Positions 44,822 to 55,708 of a stretch of DNA of 64,000 nucleotides are shown piece after piece. The DNA comes from Linnemannia hyalina (Eukaryota; Mortierellomycota; Mortierellomycetes; Mortierellales; Mortierellaceae). The stretch is taken from positions 682,001 through 746,000 of the forward strand of contig JAHRHY010000021.1 in the NCBI GenBank assembly GCA_019671135.1. The letters run 5' to 3'. The first letter of the stretch is position 1, and the number at the start of each line of letters is the position of its first letter. Under the pieces are notes generated by a model that was given only the letters and a program-made list of their open reading frames with translations, was not told the DNA's origin and did no database searches. Made by a program: the position numbers and the translations under genes.

Positions 44822-47800
44822 ATGGCAAAAGAGCAGCAATCACAACCACGTCAGGCCGTGCGGTTACTAGGAACTACGGAGCCCAAACATGTCGAAATCC
44901 ATGCAAACCAAGGAAGAACACCCATCGTCTACTGGAGTGACATCGAGAAGCAGTTCTCCAAAACCGCGCTGGCGATCTTTGCCGGAAATGGCGTTGACTT
45001 TGTACGGGATCACAACATGCAAGCGTATGTATATACATTTCAGAATATCAAAGTGCCTTCTCAACGACATCCTTCGATGCACACTACATGTATTAACTGA
45101 CACCTCATTTTCCTTCCTTCGTATTGCTCCGTCATGCTAGTTTGAGCCCGTTACAAATCAAATCACAGAACCCTGCTGAGATCATAGTACAACTAGTTGA
45201 TACTGACTACAGCCGACAGCTGGGGCGCGACTTGGAAAAGTACCACGATGCGAACATAGCTCAGCACAAGATTGGACATGCCATGCTCAACAACGTTCTT
45301 CTGAATGTAAAGTCCGGCATCCGGGCTCTATTCGACCTCCCCAGCCACTCGATCCCAAGAATGTTCATCGTCATCCCTGGGCCGACGTCCAAACGCAACC
45401 TTGCCAACATAGTTTCCCGCTCCTACCGGCTCTTCTTCCTTTGCGAATGCGGCGACTCGGCTGCCGCTGCAACCTCCACTATCGACGGGGGAGTCTCCCA
45501 TAAGATGCACTTTGCCCACCACGAAGGGTACGAGATCAGAACGCCCAAGGCATTTATCCAAAAGTACGGTAGCCACATGATGAAGCTCCTTGATATGATT
45601 CAAAAACTCGCGTCCGTCGGTAGTGCCGCCTTTCCCGCCTTCCCCGCCATCCTCAACTCATCCATGTTGCCGTCCGATATACAGAACGTCCTTAAATCCA
45701 CCGACGACAACTGTCTGCCCAGGATCAAGGAAATCGCCGAACATCTCCAACAAGTCCTCAACTCAACCGACGACACAATCGACGCGAACCTCTGCCAGAT
45801 TCTTGACGGCCCCGACCTCCGAGCGATCGAGTCGTTCTTGATTCGAAAGGATGACAACCGAAGCTTGGGCAACCTGCACCGGATCCTGACGCCTGACTAC
45901 AACATCAAATGGGTCTGTGACCAGCATGTGGAAGAGAATGCCAACCGCACCAACATGGACGTACTTGAACACGCGATCCGGATATTCAGTGGCGGCGCCC
46001 TAGACAAGAAGCGAGGACTAGTTACGGTGCGGCTCTCATCTAGCAACGCCGAAGAGTTTTTCAGGTTAATTGGGAAGGAACCTCTCATTCAGGAGCTCGA
46101 CATCACCTTGGACTTTGGTCCATCGACAGAGCAAATCCGGACGCTACGACAGAACATGAAGTGCTCCCACGTTTCGAGTCTGTCCATCAACATCGACGTT
46201 CCCGGAAGCAAGCATATCTTTCTGGGCGTGCGAAAGGTCGGCGGAGCCGCCCAACTCTTGAAACTCCTCGAGCTCGGGAAGGTGGGTAAGCCGGGGCCTT
46301 TCAGGAACCTATCCGTAAAGGGTGTGCCAGACATTTTGGAGGGGCACGAGTTCGAGAAATGCCTTGCCTACAGTCTTGCCATGGATCAGGAGTCGTTCAA
46401 TTGGGGGCGGGAGAAGAGCAGGCAGCGACTGCTTCTGTTGCTGAACAAGGCTCCCGATCTATCGAACCTCCGACTCTGCAGCAGCACACTCTCGGAAGGA
46501 TACGACATGGTCCGGCAGCTCGCCCGCAGATCACATCGACTGACGACCATCCACATCACTACGGACCGCCGGGAGCACATCGAGTTTGGTCTCAAAGCAG
46601 GATCGATCGAAACCATCGCTGGAACCGTCCAGGCATCTGGATTGAGCACAGTGGTGATGTGGGAACACAAGGTCGAGAGACTTACAGTCATGGCAGTCGA
46701 CGATCATGAGACATGGCCTGCGCTCGAGACTATTATTATCCAGAATCATGGCCTCGCTCGATTGGATCTCCACTGTCCGGTCAACAGGTTTTGCTCCATC
46801 TTCAAACAAGTCACCGCTACTGCCGGACCCAACTCGAATCTCGGGACGCTCTGTCTCCGTCACGGGGACAGTGAGCTCCTCACAAAGGATCTCAGCGACC
46901 CCATCGCCACGACAACGATCAAAATGCTGCCAGAGGAGGAACGAGATCTGGGCATGTGGACGACCTATTCACTGTTCGGCTTCTTTCCAGCCTACGATGC
47001 GAAACCATGCTTGCTGACGGAAGAGCAGGTTTTGACACTCCAAGACCATTTTCAGAGTGTAAACGGACCGATACGCCTGCAGGAAGTCAACCTCGATGTC
47101 TCCAATCTGAGTTGGTATGGGTTCCACCACCTGAACACATTCTTGGACAAGCACAACCATATTCGTGTCCGCCTTTCAGGAGCCTGGAGAAAGGACATCC
47201 ACAACGACTTTCTCTCGCGCCTCGGAGGACGACTTTCCGAATTCGATATGACAGTACAGATCTCAGGAACGAATCCACTAGCGAAAGGAGCCAACACCCT
47301 GTTCGACACCCTCACACGCATCCGAAACGCCGTCTCGATCCCGGGTGCCAGATTGAGGTTCATGACCGACAAGGGCAACACTATCGATATCCCCGACCTC
47401 CAAAACCCAAACTCTGCATCCTTTGATATCATCCAAGACGACGAACCATTCGACTTTGCGCTCACTCGGTACTTTGGTCTCCTCCCATCCAAGCTCTTCT
47501 GCGACAACGAGTTCTCTGACACAGATGTCCCAATCCTCCAAAACCTCATTGCTCAATGCCCATCCCGCCTTCGATACCTTTCCCTTTCCATCACGGGTCT
47601 TGATGAGGGGAGTATGGATGAAGTAGAAAAAATGGTCCTTTTACTGTCTTCAGATGCCGAGATCAGGGTCGAGTGGAACGGAGACGGAGACAATTACCGA
47701 AGCAGGCATAAAGCGAATACAAAGGTTTATTTCCTCATCAACGTCGCCCACCGGACGAATGAACTCGACCTTAGCAATATCAACAACTTTTGCGACCCCC

Positions 47801-48234
47801 CGTCGACCCTCAGTTGGCCCGTCTTAAGATCCGTCTCCTTGAGGAACATTCGCGGTTCGCATTGGCTCTCGGCATGGATCCAGTTGATGGTTGCGTCAAA
47901 ATGGCTACGAATGGTGTCTCTGGTGGGTCTAAAGGAGTTCGGGCACGTAGAGTGGGGTAAAGTTCTGGCGAAGATGAATTCTGCAGGCCTTGAGTCGCTT
48001 AAGATCTCGTCTTCGCATCTTCCAGTAGAATTACTGCCGCAGTTGGTGGACCGGATCCCGCGGGCTGGTGGGTGCTTGAGTAAGCTGATGGTGGAGTGTG
48101 ATGAGACACCTAGGAAGGGCTGGTTCGGATGCAAGAAGACGCCAGTTGAACGGATAGATTTTCAACAGTTGGTTTGGGATAGAGCTCCGACGTGCAGTGT
48201 CACCATTGATTACAATTGGATCAAGGAGCAGTAG
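44822..48234 (+). CDS. tandem paralog 1: ubiquitin-like-N, CECGD signature, LRR-like protein
   Basis: Exons 44822-45024 and 45141-48234 (phase 2, GTATGT ... GCTAG) give about 1,098 aa. No named family is recognised with certainty. Residues about 10-90 (QAVRLLGTTEPKHVEI ... VYWSDIEKQFSK ... LAIFAGNGVDFVRD ... LSPLQIKSQNPAEIIVQLV) follow the strand-strand-helix-strand-strand order of a ubiquitin-like fold; this is inference. A segment at about 140-200 reads IPRMFIVIP ... RLFFLCECGD ... HFAHHEGYEIRTP and could bind a metal through its Cys and His. The last 750 residues carry irregular leucine-rich repeats (VSSLSINIDVPG; APDLSNLRLCSST; IRLQEVNLDVSNLSW; RLRYLSLSITGL). No transmembrane segment, signal peptide or kinase motif was seen. 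Cytosolic and interaction-based is the best guess. Confidence 0.8.
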
Positions 48235-49373
48235 GAGAGACTGGTTGTCTATTTAATAGTTTAGGTTGTACTTTTACCAGTGTAATATATTACTGTATCT
48301 TCACTTATGCTGAAAGGAAAAAAGGCGAGCTCACATAGTCATGAATGGCTAAGGTGTCTGATCTGAGTGTGTACTATCACGTTCGCGTTTCTTCGAGCCC
48401 TGGCCAACAAGCGCAGTATGTGCGACCAAAGTAGATCCCGACCCTCATGTTTGATCAAATTTCGATAGGATTGTTTCATTATTCACTTTTTTCTCCTATC
48501 TCTACCCCCCCTTCCACCGCCTGCCGTCCCATCCACCTTGCTTCTTACACGCCCTTCTTCCTTATTTCTTCTTGGCTGTCGCTGTTGACCTGGACAGGCA
48601 TGATTTAGGAAGATTGCATAAGGTAACATCAGGCGCTTTTTCAGGAGTATGGTCATTGCACGAGTGGCGATTCATTCATGCCAAGAAAAATATAAGTGGG
48701 ATGGAAAGAGAGGGAACTGGCAACAGGGGTTAGGGTTAGTGGACGGGCCGTTGAGAAAAAGAATGGTTATGAGGTTGGATGGTTTATTATCTTGTTTTCC
48801 ATTTGGCATCTTTCGCTAGTTCACAAAGGTATGCAATAAAAGAGACTGCATGACTTTTTTTTTTTAAAAAAAACACAGTGCCTGCATGTGGGCGCTGAGT
48901 GAATTTTTTATGCGTATTGTCCATGGGTGTGTGCGTGCCATCGGGGACAAACGGAAAATTACATTTCCTAGGACATTGAGAAGGCAGGGGATCCTTCCAT
49001 TCTCCTTATTTTCGTTGCTGGCCTCCATCCAGGGCAGCTGTCCGTTCCCTCTCGCTTTCGTCTTGGCAAGCTGCACAGCCCTCTCACTATAAATAAACAT
49101 TGACCCCCTGTTCCTTTTCTCTTTCCTTTCCTTTTTCCTCTTCTTCATCCTCACACTTTCTTTCTCCTTTTCCTTACCTTACTTCTTTCACGCCCCCACT
49201 TGTCACACACACTTTGTACATATCCATTTTCACAACCCCTTTTTATCATTCTAACGACCTGTAAAGCCCACATCCGACGCATTCATCCATACACAACTAT
49301 CTCGCTCTCCGTTAAATCACCCTCGACACATATCTATCAACAATCCAAAAAAAAGCAAACACCAATCAACAAC
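48235..49373. other. intergenic region between the tandem paralogs
   Basis: 3' flank of paralog 1, then the promoter and CT/CA-rich leader of paralog 2. No gene supported; open frames here are short and compositionally biased. The non-coding sequence is not obviously similar to the upstream region of paralog 1, so the duplication is not recent. Confidence 0.5.
49088..49095 (+). promoter_or_regulatory. TATA box of the second tandem paralog
   Basis: TATAAATA about 280 bases upstream of the ATG at 49374, at nearly the same relative place as in paralog 1. Confidence 0.55.
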
Positions 49374-52300
49374 ATGGCAAGAGCACCTCAGCAACTACCG
49401 CAGCAACAACATCAGGTTGTCCGCTTACTCGGCACCAATGAGACCAGACAAGTCCCAATCCACAAAAACCTCGTCCAAGGATGGGAACATGTCGTCTACT
49501 GGGACGATATCAGGGAGCAATTCTCTCATATCAAGGTGGCTATCATTGCAGAAGCTGGACTCGACTTTCAACGGGACTCTCATGGCCAAATGTATGTAGA
49601 CCCCCCTTCTTTGTCTTAGAATTTGATTTATCGGGGTAATGTTACACACATAAATTGACACAACTCTTTTGCTTTTTATCAATTAAGTATGGAGCCTCAA
49701 CGAATCAAGGCACAGCACCCATCGGAAATCATCGTTCAACTCGACAAGATCAACGAGGATCGTTTGGATGTCCAGACAGTCCAGACAGTCCAATCCAGCA
49801 TTCGAGCCCTGTTTGACATCCCCAATCATCCGATCCCGAGGATGTTCATTATCGTCCCCGAGCTCAAGTCCAAACTTAACCCTACCACGTTGGTCTACCG
49901 CTCCTATCGACTCTTCTTCCTCTGCGAATGCGGCGACTCGGTTGCCGCTGCTTCGTCTACTGTCGACGGAGGTATCTCCCACCATATGCATTTCGCTCAC
50001 CACGAGGGGTACCAGATCCGGACACCACGGGTGTTCATCCGAAGGTATGGCAAGCATGTGGTGAGGCTCCTTAACGCCGTCCAAGTCCTTGCAACCATCG
50101 GTGGTAATTCATCCAAGCTGCCGTCGGATATGAAGAAGGCCCTTGGTGCTACCGACGATAAATGTCTGTCCAGGATCAAGGAAATCGCCAATCATCTCCA
50201 ACAGGTTCTCAAGTCTACCAACGACAAAGTCGACGCGAAACACTCCCAGGTTCTTGATGGTCCCGAACTCAGAGCAGTAGTGTCCTTCCTGATTCGAAAG
50301 GACGAGAGTCAAACCTTAGGCAACCTGCACCGGATTCAGACGCCTGACTACAAGACCAGGTGGGTCTGTGACCAGCATGTGCAGGAAAACGCCAGGGTCG
50401 GCAACATGGAAGAGCTCCGACGCATAACCCAGACATTTAAAGGCACCCTAGATGAGAAGCGAGGACTGGTCACCGTTCGACTTTCATCCGACAACGCCGT
50501 GGGCTTTTTCAGGTTGATTGGGAGGGATAGTCCTATCCAGGAGCTCGACATCACCTTAGACTTTGGTCCAACAACGGAGCAGATCCGAACACTACGACAA
50601 CACATGAAACTTTCCCACGTCTCGAGCCTGACCTTCAACATCGACATTCCTAATGGCCACTATGTCTTCTTGGGTGTTATACGGAAGGTCGCTGGAGTCG
50701 CTCAACTCTTGAAGCTCCTCGAACTCGAGAAAGTGGGAAAGCCGGGGCCTTTCAGGAATCTCTCCATCAAAGGCGTGTCTGACTTTCTCGAGGCGTACGA
50801 GTACAAGAAATGCCTGGCCCATAGTCTTACCCTGGATCGAGTGTCTTTCAGATGGGAGAACGAGAAGAGCAGGCAACGACTCCTTCAGCTGCTGGGAAAG
50901 GCTCCCGATCTGTCATCTTTACAGCTCTGCAGCACCACACTCGTGCAAGGGTACGACATGGCTAATGAACTCGCCAAGGCATCCCATCAACTGAAGACGA
51001 TCGACATCTCCGTGCAGCACGGAGGACGATTCGAGTTTCGCCTCAAAGCAGGATCAATCGACACCATCGCCGTCACCATCCATGCATCTGAACTGGGCGT
51101 TGTTGACGCTTGGAGCGACAAGATCGAACGACTCACGGTCATGGCTGTCGACGGTGACTGGTTCTGGCCTGCACTCCAAAAACTCATCTCGCAATCGTGG
51201 TGCCTTAATCGTTTGGATCTCCATTGCCCTGTCGACAGATTCTGTTCCATCTTCCAACGAGTCAAGGATGCCATCAGTACTCAATCTAGTCTCGGGACCC
51301 TCTGCCTCCATCACGGGAATAGCGAGCTCCTCATAGCGGATATCAACAACTCTACCTCTACCACGACGATCAGGATGTCGCCAGGGGAAGAACGGCGGCT
51401 GGGCTTCTGGAAAACCTTTTCCCTATTCGGCTTCGTTCCTTCCTACGATGCATCTCCATCCCAATTGACGGACGAGGAATCCAAGGCCATCCAAGATCAT
51501 TTCTCGCAAACTAATGGACCCATTCGATTGAAGGAGCTCAACCTTGACGTCTCCAAGCTGACCTGCCTCGGGTTGATGAGCCTCGGTGGATTCTTGGATC
51601 AGTACAAAACAGTGTGTGTCCGCCTATCTGGATCTTGGAGTCGTAACTGCAATGAGTACATCATATCGAGTCTTGGAGCAAGGATTTCTGGATTCGACAT
51701 GGTTGTACATCTTTCTGGAACAAACCCGCTGGAAAAAGAAGCACCAGCCCTGCTCGAGACCCTTCAACTCGTCAAGAAGTCCGTTTCGATCCCAGGCGCC
51801 AGACTGAGGTTCATGACCAATAATGGCAACACTATCGACATCCCCGACGTTTGCAAGCCTGACACCGGCTACTTCAACATCATTCAGGAGGATGAGATGT
51901 TCGACTTTGCCCTCACTCGATACTTCAAGCAACTTCCTCCCAAGCTCCTCTGCAGCAACGGGTTCTCAGATGCGGATGCCATGGTACTTCAAGACCTAAT
52001 CGTTCTCAATCCGGACCGCCTTCGATACGTGTCCATCCCCATCCATGGCCTCAGCCCTCAGACCTTGCGCGACCTGGAAGTATCCATTAGCACGCTCTCG
52101 AAAGGGGCCGAACTCAAGATCCACTGGAACGGAAGCGGGCTACTGGACAACACCAAGCTGCAAGCATGTCTCCATTTTATCTCCAAAGTCGCCAACCGTA
52201 CATGCGAACTGGACATAGAAAACATCACTAGTCTCGGCGACTGTATCAGTGACAGAGTCAGCGACGCGCCTCCCATTTGGTCCGTCTTGCAATCAGTCTC

Positions 52301-52691
52301 CCTGCGACACATCCAAACAACCGAATGGTTTTCGACATGGATGCAATGGATGGCCGCGTCCAAGAAGCTTCATTCCGTCCACTTTGTCAGCCTGCTCAAT
52401 ATCGATCCTGTGCAGTGGAACAACATCCTGAAGGACATGCCTTTCCACACTCTCAAGTCTGTCCGGATTAAGTCGTCACGTTTGCCGGCCGATCTGTTGA
52501 AGGTCATTGTCGGTCGCATCCCACCAGCAGGAGGTGACTTGAAAACACTTGATGTCGAGTGTCATGAGAAGCCAAAGAGGACCTGGTATCGGAAGAAGAA
52601 GAAGCCAGCGAATCGGTTCCCATTCGAGCTAGAGGTTCTTAGCAAGGCTCCTAACTGCGTTGTTACCGTAGTGTATAACTGGAAGAAGTAA
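49374..52691 (+). CDS. tandem paralog 2: ubiquitin-like-N, CECGD signature, LRR-like protein
   Basis: Exons 49374-49591 and 49688-52691 (phase 2) give about 1,073 aa. It is collinear with the upstream paralog over its whole length and has its intron at the same place in the N-terminal domain. Shared blocks include VRLLGT, VYW-DI, RSYRLFFLCECGDS (here near 142-155), MHFAHHEGY, ELDITLDFGP, KVGKPGPFRNLS, SIPGARLRFMT, GNTIDIPD and FDFALTRYF. A segment of about 20 residues before the CECGD region of paralog 1 is missing here. The frame is intact with no stops, so both copies appear to be under selection. The N-terminus is Gln-rich (QQLPQQQHQ). Function is unknown. LRR-like repeats imply ligand or protein binding; nothing enzymatic was recognised. 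Confidence 0.8.
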
Positions 52692-53296
52692 AATAGTAAT
52701 GCGTTTTTAGCAGCCAACAAGACGATATTCCATTTCCTTTGCTTTCCATTACCACCACATGTATGTTTTGTATTGAGTGCTACCACTGGCAAGTGTGAGT
52801 CAATGCCACCAGTAGTTCACGTCGCGAAATGAGTCGTCGAAGGCGTTAACACTCACGACATTATCAGAGTGGTTTTCTTTGTCGTATTCGGTCTCGTCGG
52901 AGTCACTTTTGCTCTCTGGCGTGTCTACCTGGTTTGACGCTAAAAAGAGCGACAACGGGTGCGGTCGAAAAAGGTTTGTCGCCCACATAGTAGAAGGATA
53001 AGGAGGAGAGGAAGGAGGAAGAGAAGGAAGAACCTCGGTCTATGGAGGCCAGTGGCCACAGGGTCTCTCGGCCGAGGAGGCGAAATTGATGAGGGAGGGA
53101 GATGTAAGCAATAAAGGATGAGATACCAGAGTTCAGCTTGAGGTTTAAATGCTATTTAATAAGACATGGGTGATTAATCGACTGCTCTTCCATTTCAGAT
53201 GTGACTTTGACCAAACATTAAATTCAGGAACAGCGGTACTCCCTGTCACCCCCTCCTTTTTTCTTTCAAACATACGCCCACATTCGCGCCTCGACC
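52692..53296. other. intergenic region with a doubtful minus-strand ORF
   Basis: A minus-strand frame at 52800-52988 (62 codons) has an acidic hydrophilic middle (ESKSDSDETEYDKENHSDN) that looks protein-like but has no partner exons or motif. The right part holds the leader of the F-box gene. Nothing else is seen. Confidence 0.35.
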
Positions 53297-55180
53297 ATGG
53301 ACACCGACCTGCCACTCGAGATTCAGCTCCTCATCCTCCGACACATCACCCACCATGACTTGACTCAAGTCGCACTCGTCAACAAGTCATGGAGCACTGC
53401 TGCCAACACACTCATCTGGAAAACGATTCGGCTCCTGTCCATCTCCCAAGCCAACATCTACCTCAACGGACAGGACACCCACAAGCGACATCTCCACCAC
53501 GTCGAGACTTTCCAAACGCGGTTGCTAGCAACGGCGACTATGACCTTAATCGATGGTAGTGACTCTCGTCTGACTCCTCGACTACTCTCGCTGGATATCA
53601 TGCTTCTGACACACAGGGCACATATGAGTTCTGAATTCATTCGGTCCCGCCACCTTGACGAAATGGCTGAACTGAGAGAGGAAAAAGTGGAGGCGCATGG
53701 ATCGATACCCGAGGACGAAAGAGACTTCTACTTTGACGACGATATGTTTGCGGACAAGGCCACCATGATGCACGACCAGGAGCAATCCCTACTGGAACTT
53801 CTCAGGAGGAACCCACAGCTGGAATCGTTCAAACTCGCCCTGCTCCCGGACGATCCTCAACGGTTTTTGATCGAGTTGGCACCACTCCTCCCCCAACTGA
53901 AACACATCGAACTCTTCCGGTGCTCCAAACGACTCAAGCCAACTATAAACATTGCGGTCATCGACGCCTTTCTCAGAAACACCTCTTATCAACTCCGTTC
54001 GGCTACTCTGAACTTTATTGGGTCCTGGAGTGAAGACGAGGGGATTGGAGAGTTGCTCCGGCCGTTGATGGAGAGCGGTCAGAACAAGAGACACCCGAAT
54101 TTGAAACTTCTCCGGCTCATGGACGAAATGGACAACATTCAAGCGACGGCACTTGTATCGTTTCTTCAAGGATGCAGCAGCAACCTGCAGATGATCGAGA
54201 CCAAGACAGGCCCAACACCTTATTCGTTAGATGAACTCGGCTGGGCCCTTGCCACTCCTATTTTCCGTTTATTGCTCGAGAAGGTTTCTGGATGGCGAAT
54301 TGCGACCTTCAGAGACACGCCTTTGAATCTGTTCATAGAGGACACCCCCGAAGGGACAGACGAATGGATCGCCAAGATGATTTCGGCATTCAGGGACGGT
54401 GGTGGTGACTCCAAGGGATACTGGCATATGATCAATCTCACAAACACTGGCGCTTCATCGCTCACCGCCAAGGCCGTTGCCGACTGTTGTCATGAGAGAC
54501 TGACCGCTCTAAACCTCGCTCGCTGCCAAGGAATTCCTAGCGAAGATATCCAGTCGATTCTGTCGAGAGCGGCCAATCTACGATACCTAGAATGCAATGC
54601 TCCTGAAGAAGACGGGTACGCGCCTGACCCGGTCCTCCTAGGATCGCATGTTCTCCGGTCGACTTGGGCCTGCACGTGGTTAGTTCGGTTGAACATTCAT
54701 ATTGGAGGTATCCCACGACCCGACATCAAGTGCAACGAGGCAGGAACACCCGTAAAAGCAGCAGGCGAACCCATTGACAATTGCACACTAGAAGAGAGCC
54801 ATGCCCTTCAGCGCAAGATCTATCGACAGCTCGGCCAGTTACACCTCCTGGAGGAGCTTTACCTAGGCTATGCACGCTTATTCACTTTGGACGAGAGGGT
54901 AGGGTATGAGACGTACAAGGCCCAACGCAATTGTTTGGAGATGACGCTCGAGAGTGGATTGGACGAGTTGAAAGAGTTGAAGTGTTTGAGGGTGCTGACG
55001 GTGGCGTATATGGCACACAGGATCGAGGCGCCGGAACTGGGTTGGATGCAGAAGAACTGGCCTGATTTCCATACGATTCTTGGAGTCTTGTTTCGAACGT
55101 ATCCTGCTGATAGGACGCGAGGTGGACCAGTATCGGATTGGCGGAAGATGATGAGAGGTCGCGGATTGACTTTTGCCTAG
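53297..55180 (+). CDS. F-box/leucine-rich-repeat protein
   Basis: A single-exon frame of 627 aa starting ATGGACACC. An F-box fills residues about 3-45 (LPLEIQLLILRHITHHDLTQ, then LVNKSWSTAANTLIW), with the usual LP start, central hydrophobics and W-x-x-I end. The rest has irregular leucine-rich repeats (LPQLKHIELFRCSK; HPNLKLLRLMDEMD; LTALNLARCQGI; LRYLECNAPE; LHLLEELYLGYARLF; LKCLRVLTVAYM). F-box proteins are substrate receptors of SCF ubiquitin ligases: the F-box binds Skp1 and the repeats select the target. The substrate cannot be told. It follows the two LRR-like paralogs and matches the broken F-box gene upstream in type. AATAAA lies 24 bases after the stop. Confidence 0.9.
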   Translation: MDTDLPLEIQLLILRHITHHDLTQVALVNKSWSTAANTLIWKTIRLLSISQANIYLNGQDTHKRHLHHVETFQTRLLATATMTLIDGSDSRLTPRLLSLDIMLLTHRAHMSSEFIRSRHLDEMAELREEKVEAHGSIPEDERDFYFDDDMFADKATMMHDQEQSLLELLRRNPQLESFKLALLPDDPQRFLIELAPLLPQLKHIELFRCSKRLKPTINIAVIDAFLRNTSYQLRSATLNFIGSWSEDEGIGELLRPLMESGQNKRHPNLKLLRLMDEMDNIQATALVSFLQGCSSNLQMIETKTGPTPYSLDELGWALATPIFRLLLEKVSGWRIATFRDTPLNLFIEDTPEGTDEWIAKMISAFRDGGGDSKGYWHMINLTNTGASSLTAKAVADCCHERLTALNLARCQGIPSEDIQSILSRAANLRYLECNAPEEDGYAPDPVLLGSHVLRSTWACTWLVRLNIHIGGIPRPDIKCNEAGTPVKAAGEPIDNCTLEESHALQRKIYRQLGQLHLLEELYLGYARLFTLDERVGYETYKAQRNCLEMTLESGLDELKELKCLRVLTVAYMAHRIEAPELGWMQKNWPDFHTILGVLFRTYPADRTRGGPVSDWRKMMRGRGLTFA

Positions 55181-55708
55181 TCGACTTCTTTTTTTTGTGT
55201 GAGAATAAAGGCGCCTTGAAGAAATGAAATCGATGAAATCATGACGAGGGAGGGAGAAGAGAGGAAGAAGAGAGAAAGAGAGAGGAAAGTGAAGGCAAGT
55301 GAAGTAGAGAGAGAGAGAGGAAGAAGCGAGAGGTGAAGACGGTGCCATTGAGATCAAGAAAGTGGGTCAGAGCAGCCAGTGTTCTTTTACACTTTGATGC
55401 ACTTCCCCTTTACAGCAGAAGGTCGATGATCCACCATCGCTTATCGGTTATCACGCAGAAGTAATTTTGATTAAAATTAATTAGAAGAGGGGGACATGGT
55501 TTGTATCAACATTGGAACATACATGCGCACAAGACCTTGGGTTTTTAGTTTTATGCGTCACGTGTAACCAAGAATGTCATTTCGCCCCTTGAACCTTTAC
55601 CTCTTGCCTCTGGTCTCTTTTTCAACTCACACACACCTTGTTGCACACAACCACACAACACATTCAGTACTCAACCAACAGGACCAAGCAAGGACACCAC
55701 TTTCGACA
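55181..55708. other. intergenic region
   Basis: An AATAAA at 55204-55209 fits the end of the F-box gene. A GA-rich stretch (about 55245-55335) is CT-rich on the other strand. The last 130 bases are the CA-rich leader of the next gene, with an in-frame upstream ATG at 55574 that would add 45 hydrophobic/His-rich residues; I do not use it. Confidence 0.5.

Noticed and set aside
55574..55708. Upstream in-frame ATG of the Mg-chelatase-related gene
   Set aside because: It would add a His/Thr-rich hydrophobic stretch typical of leader sequence; family members begin close to the preferred start.
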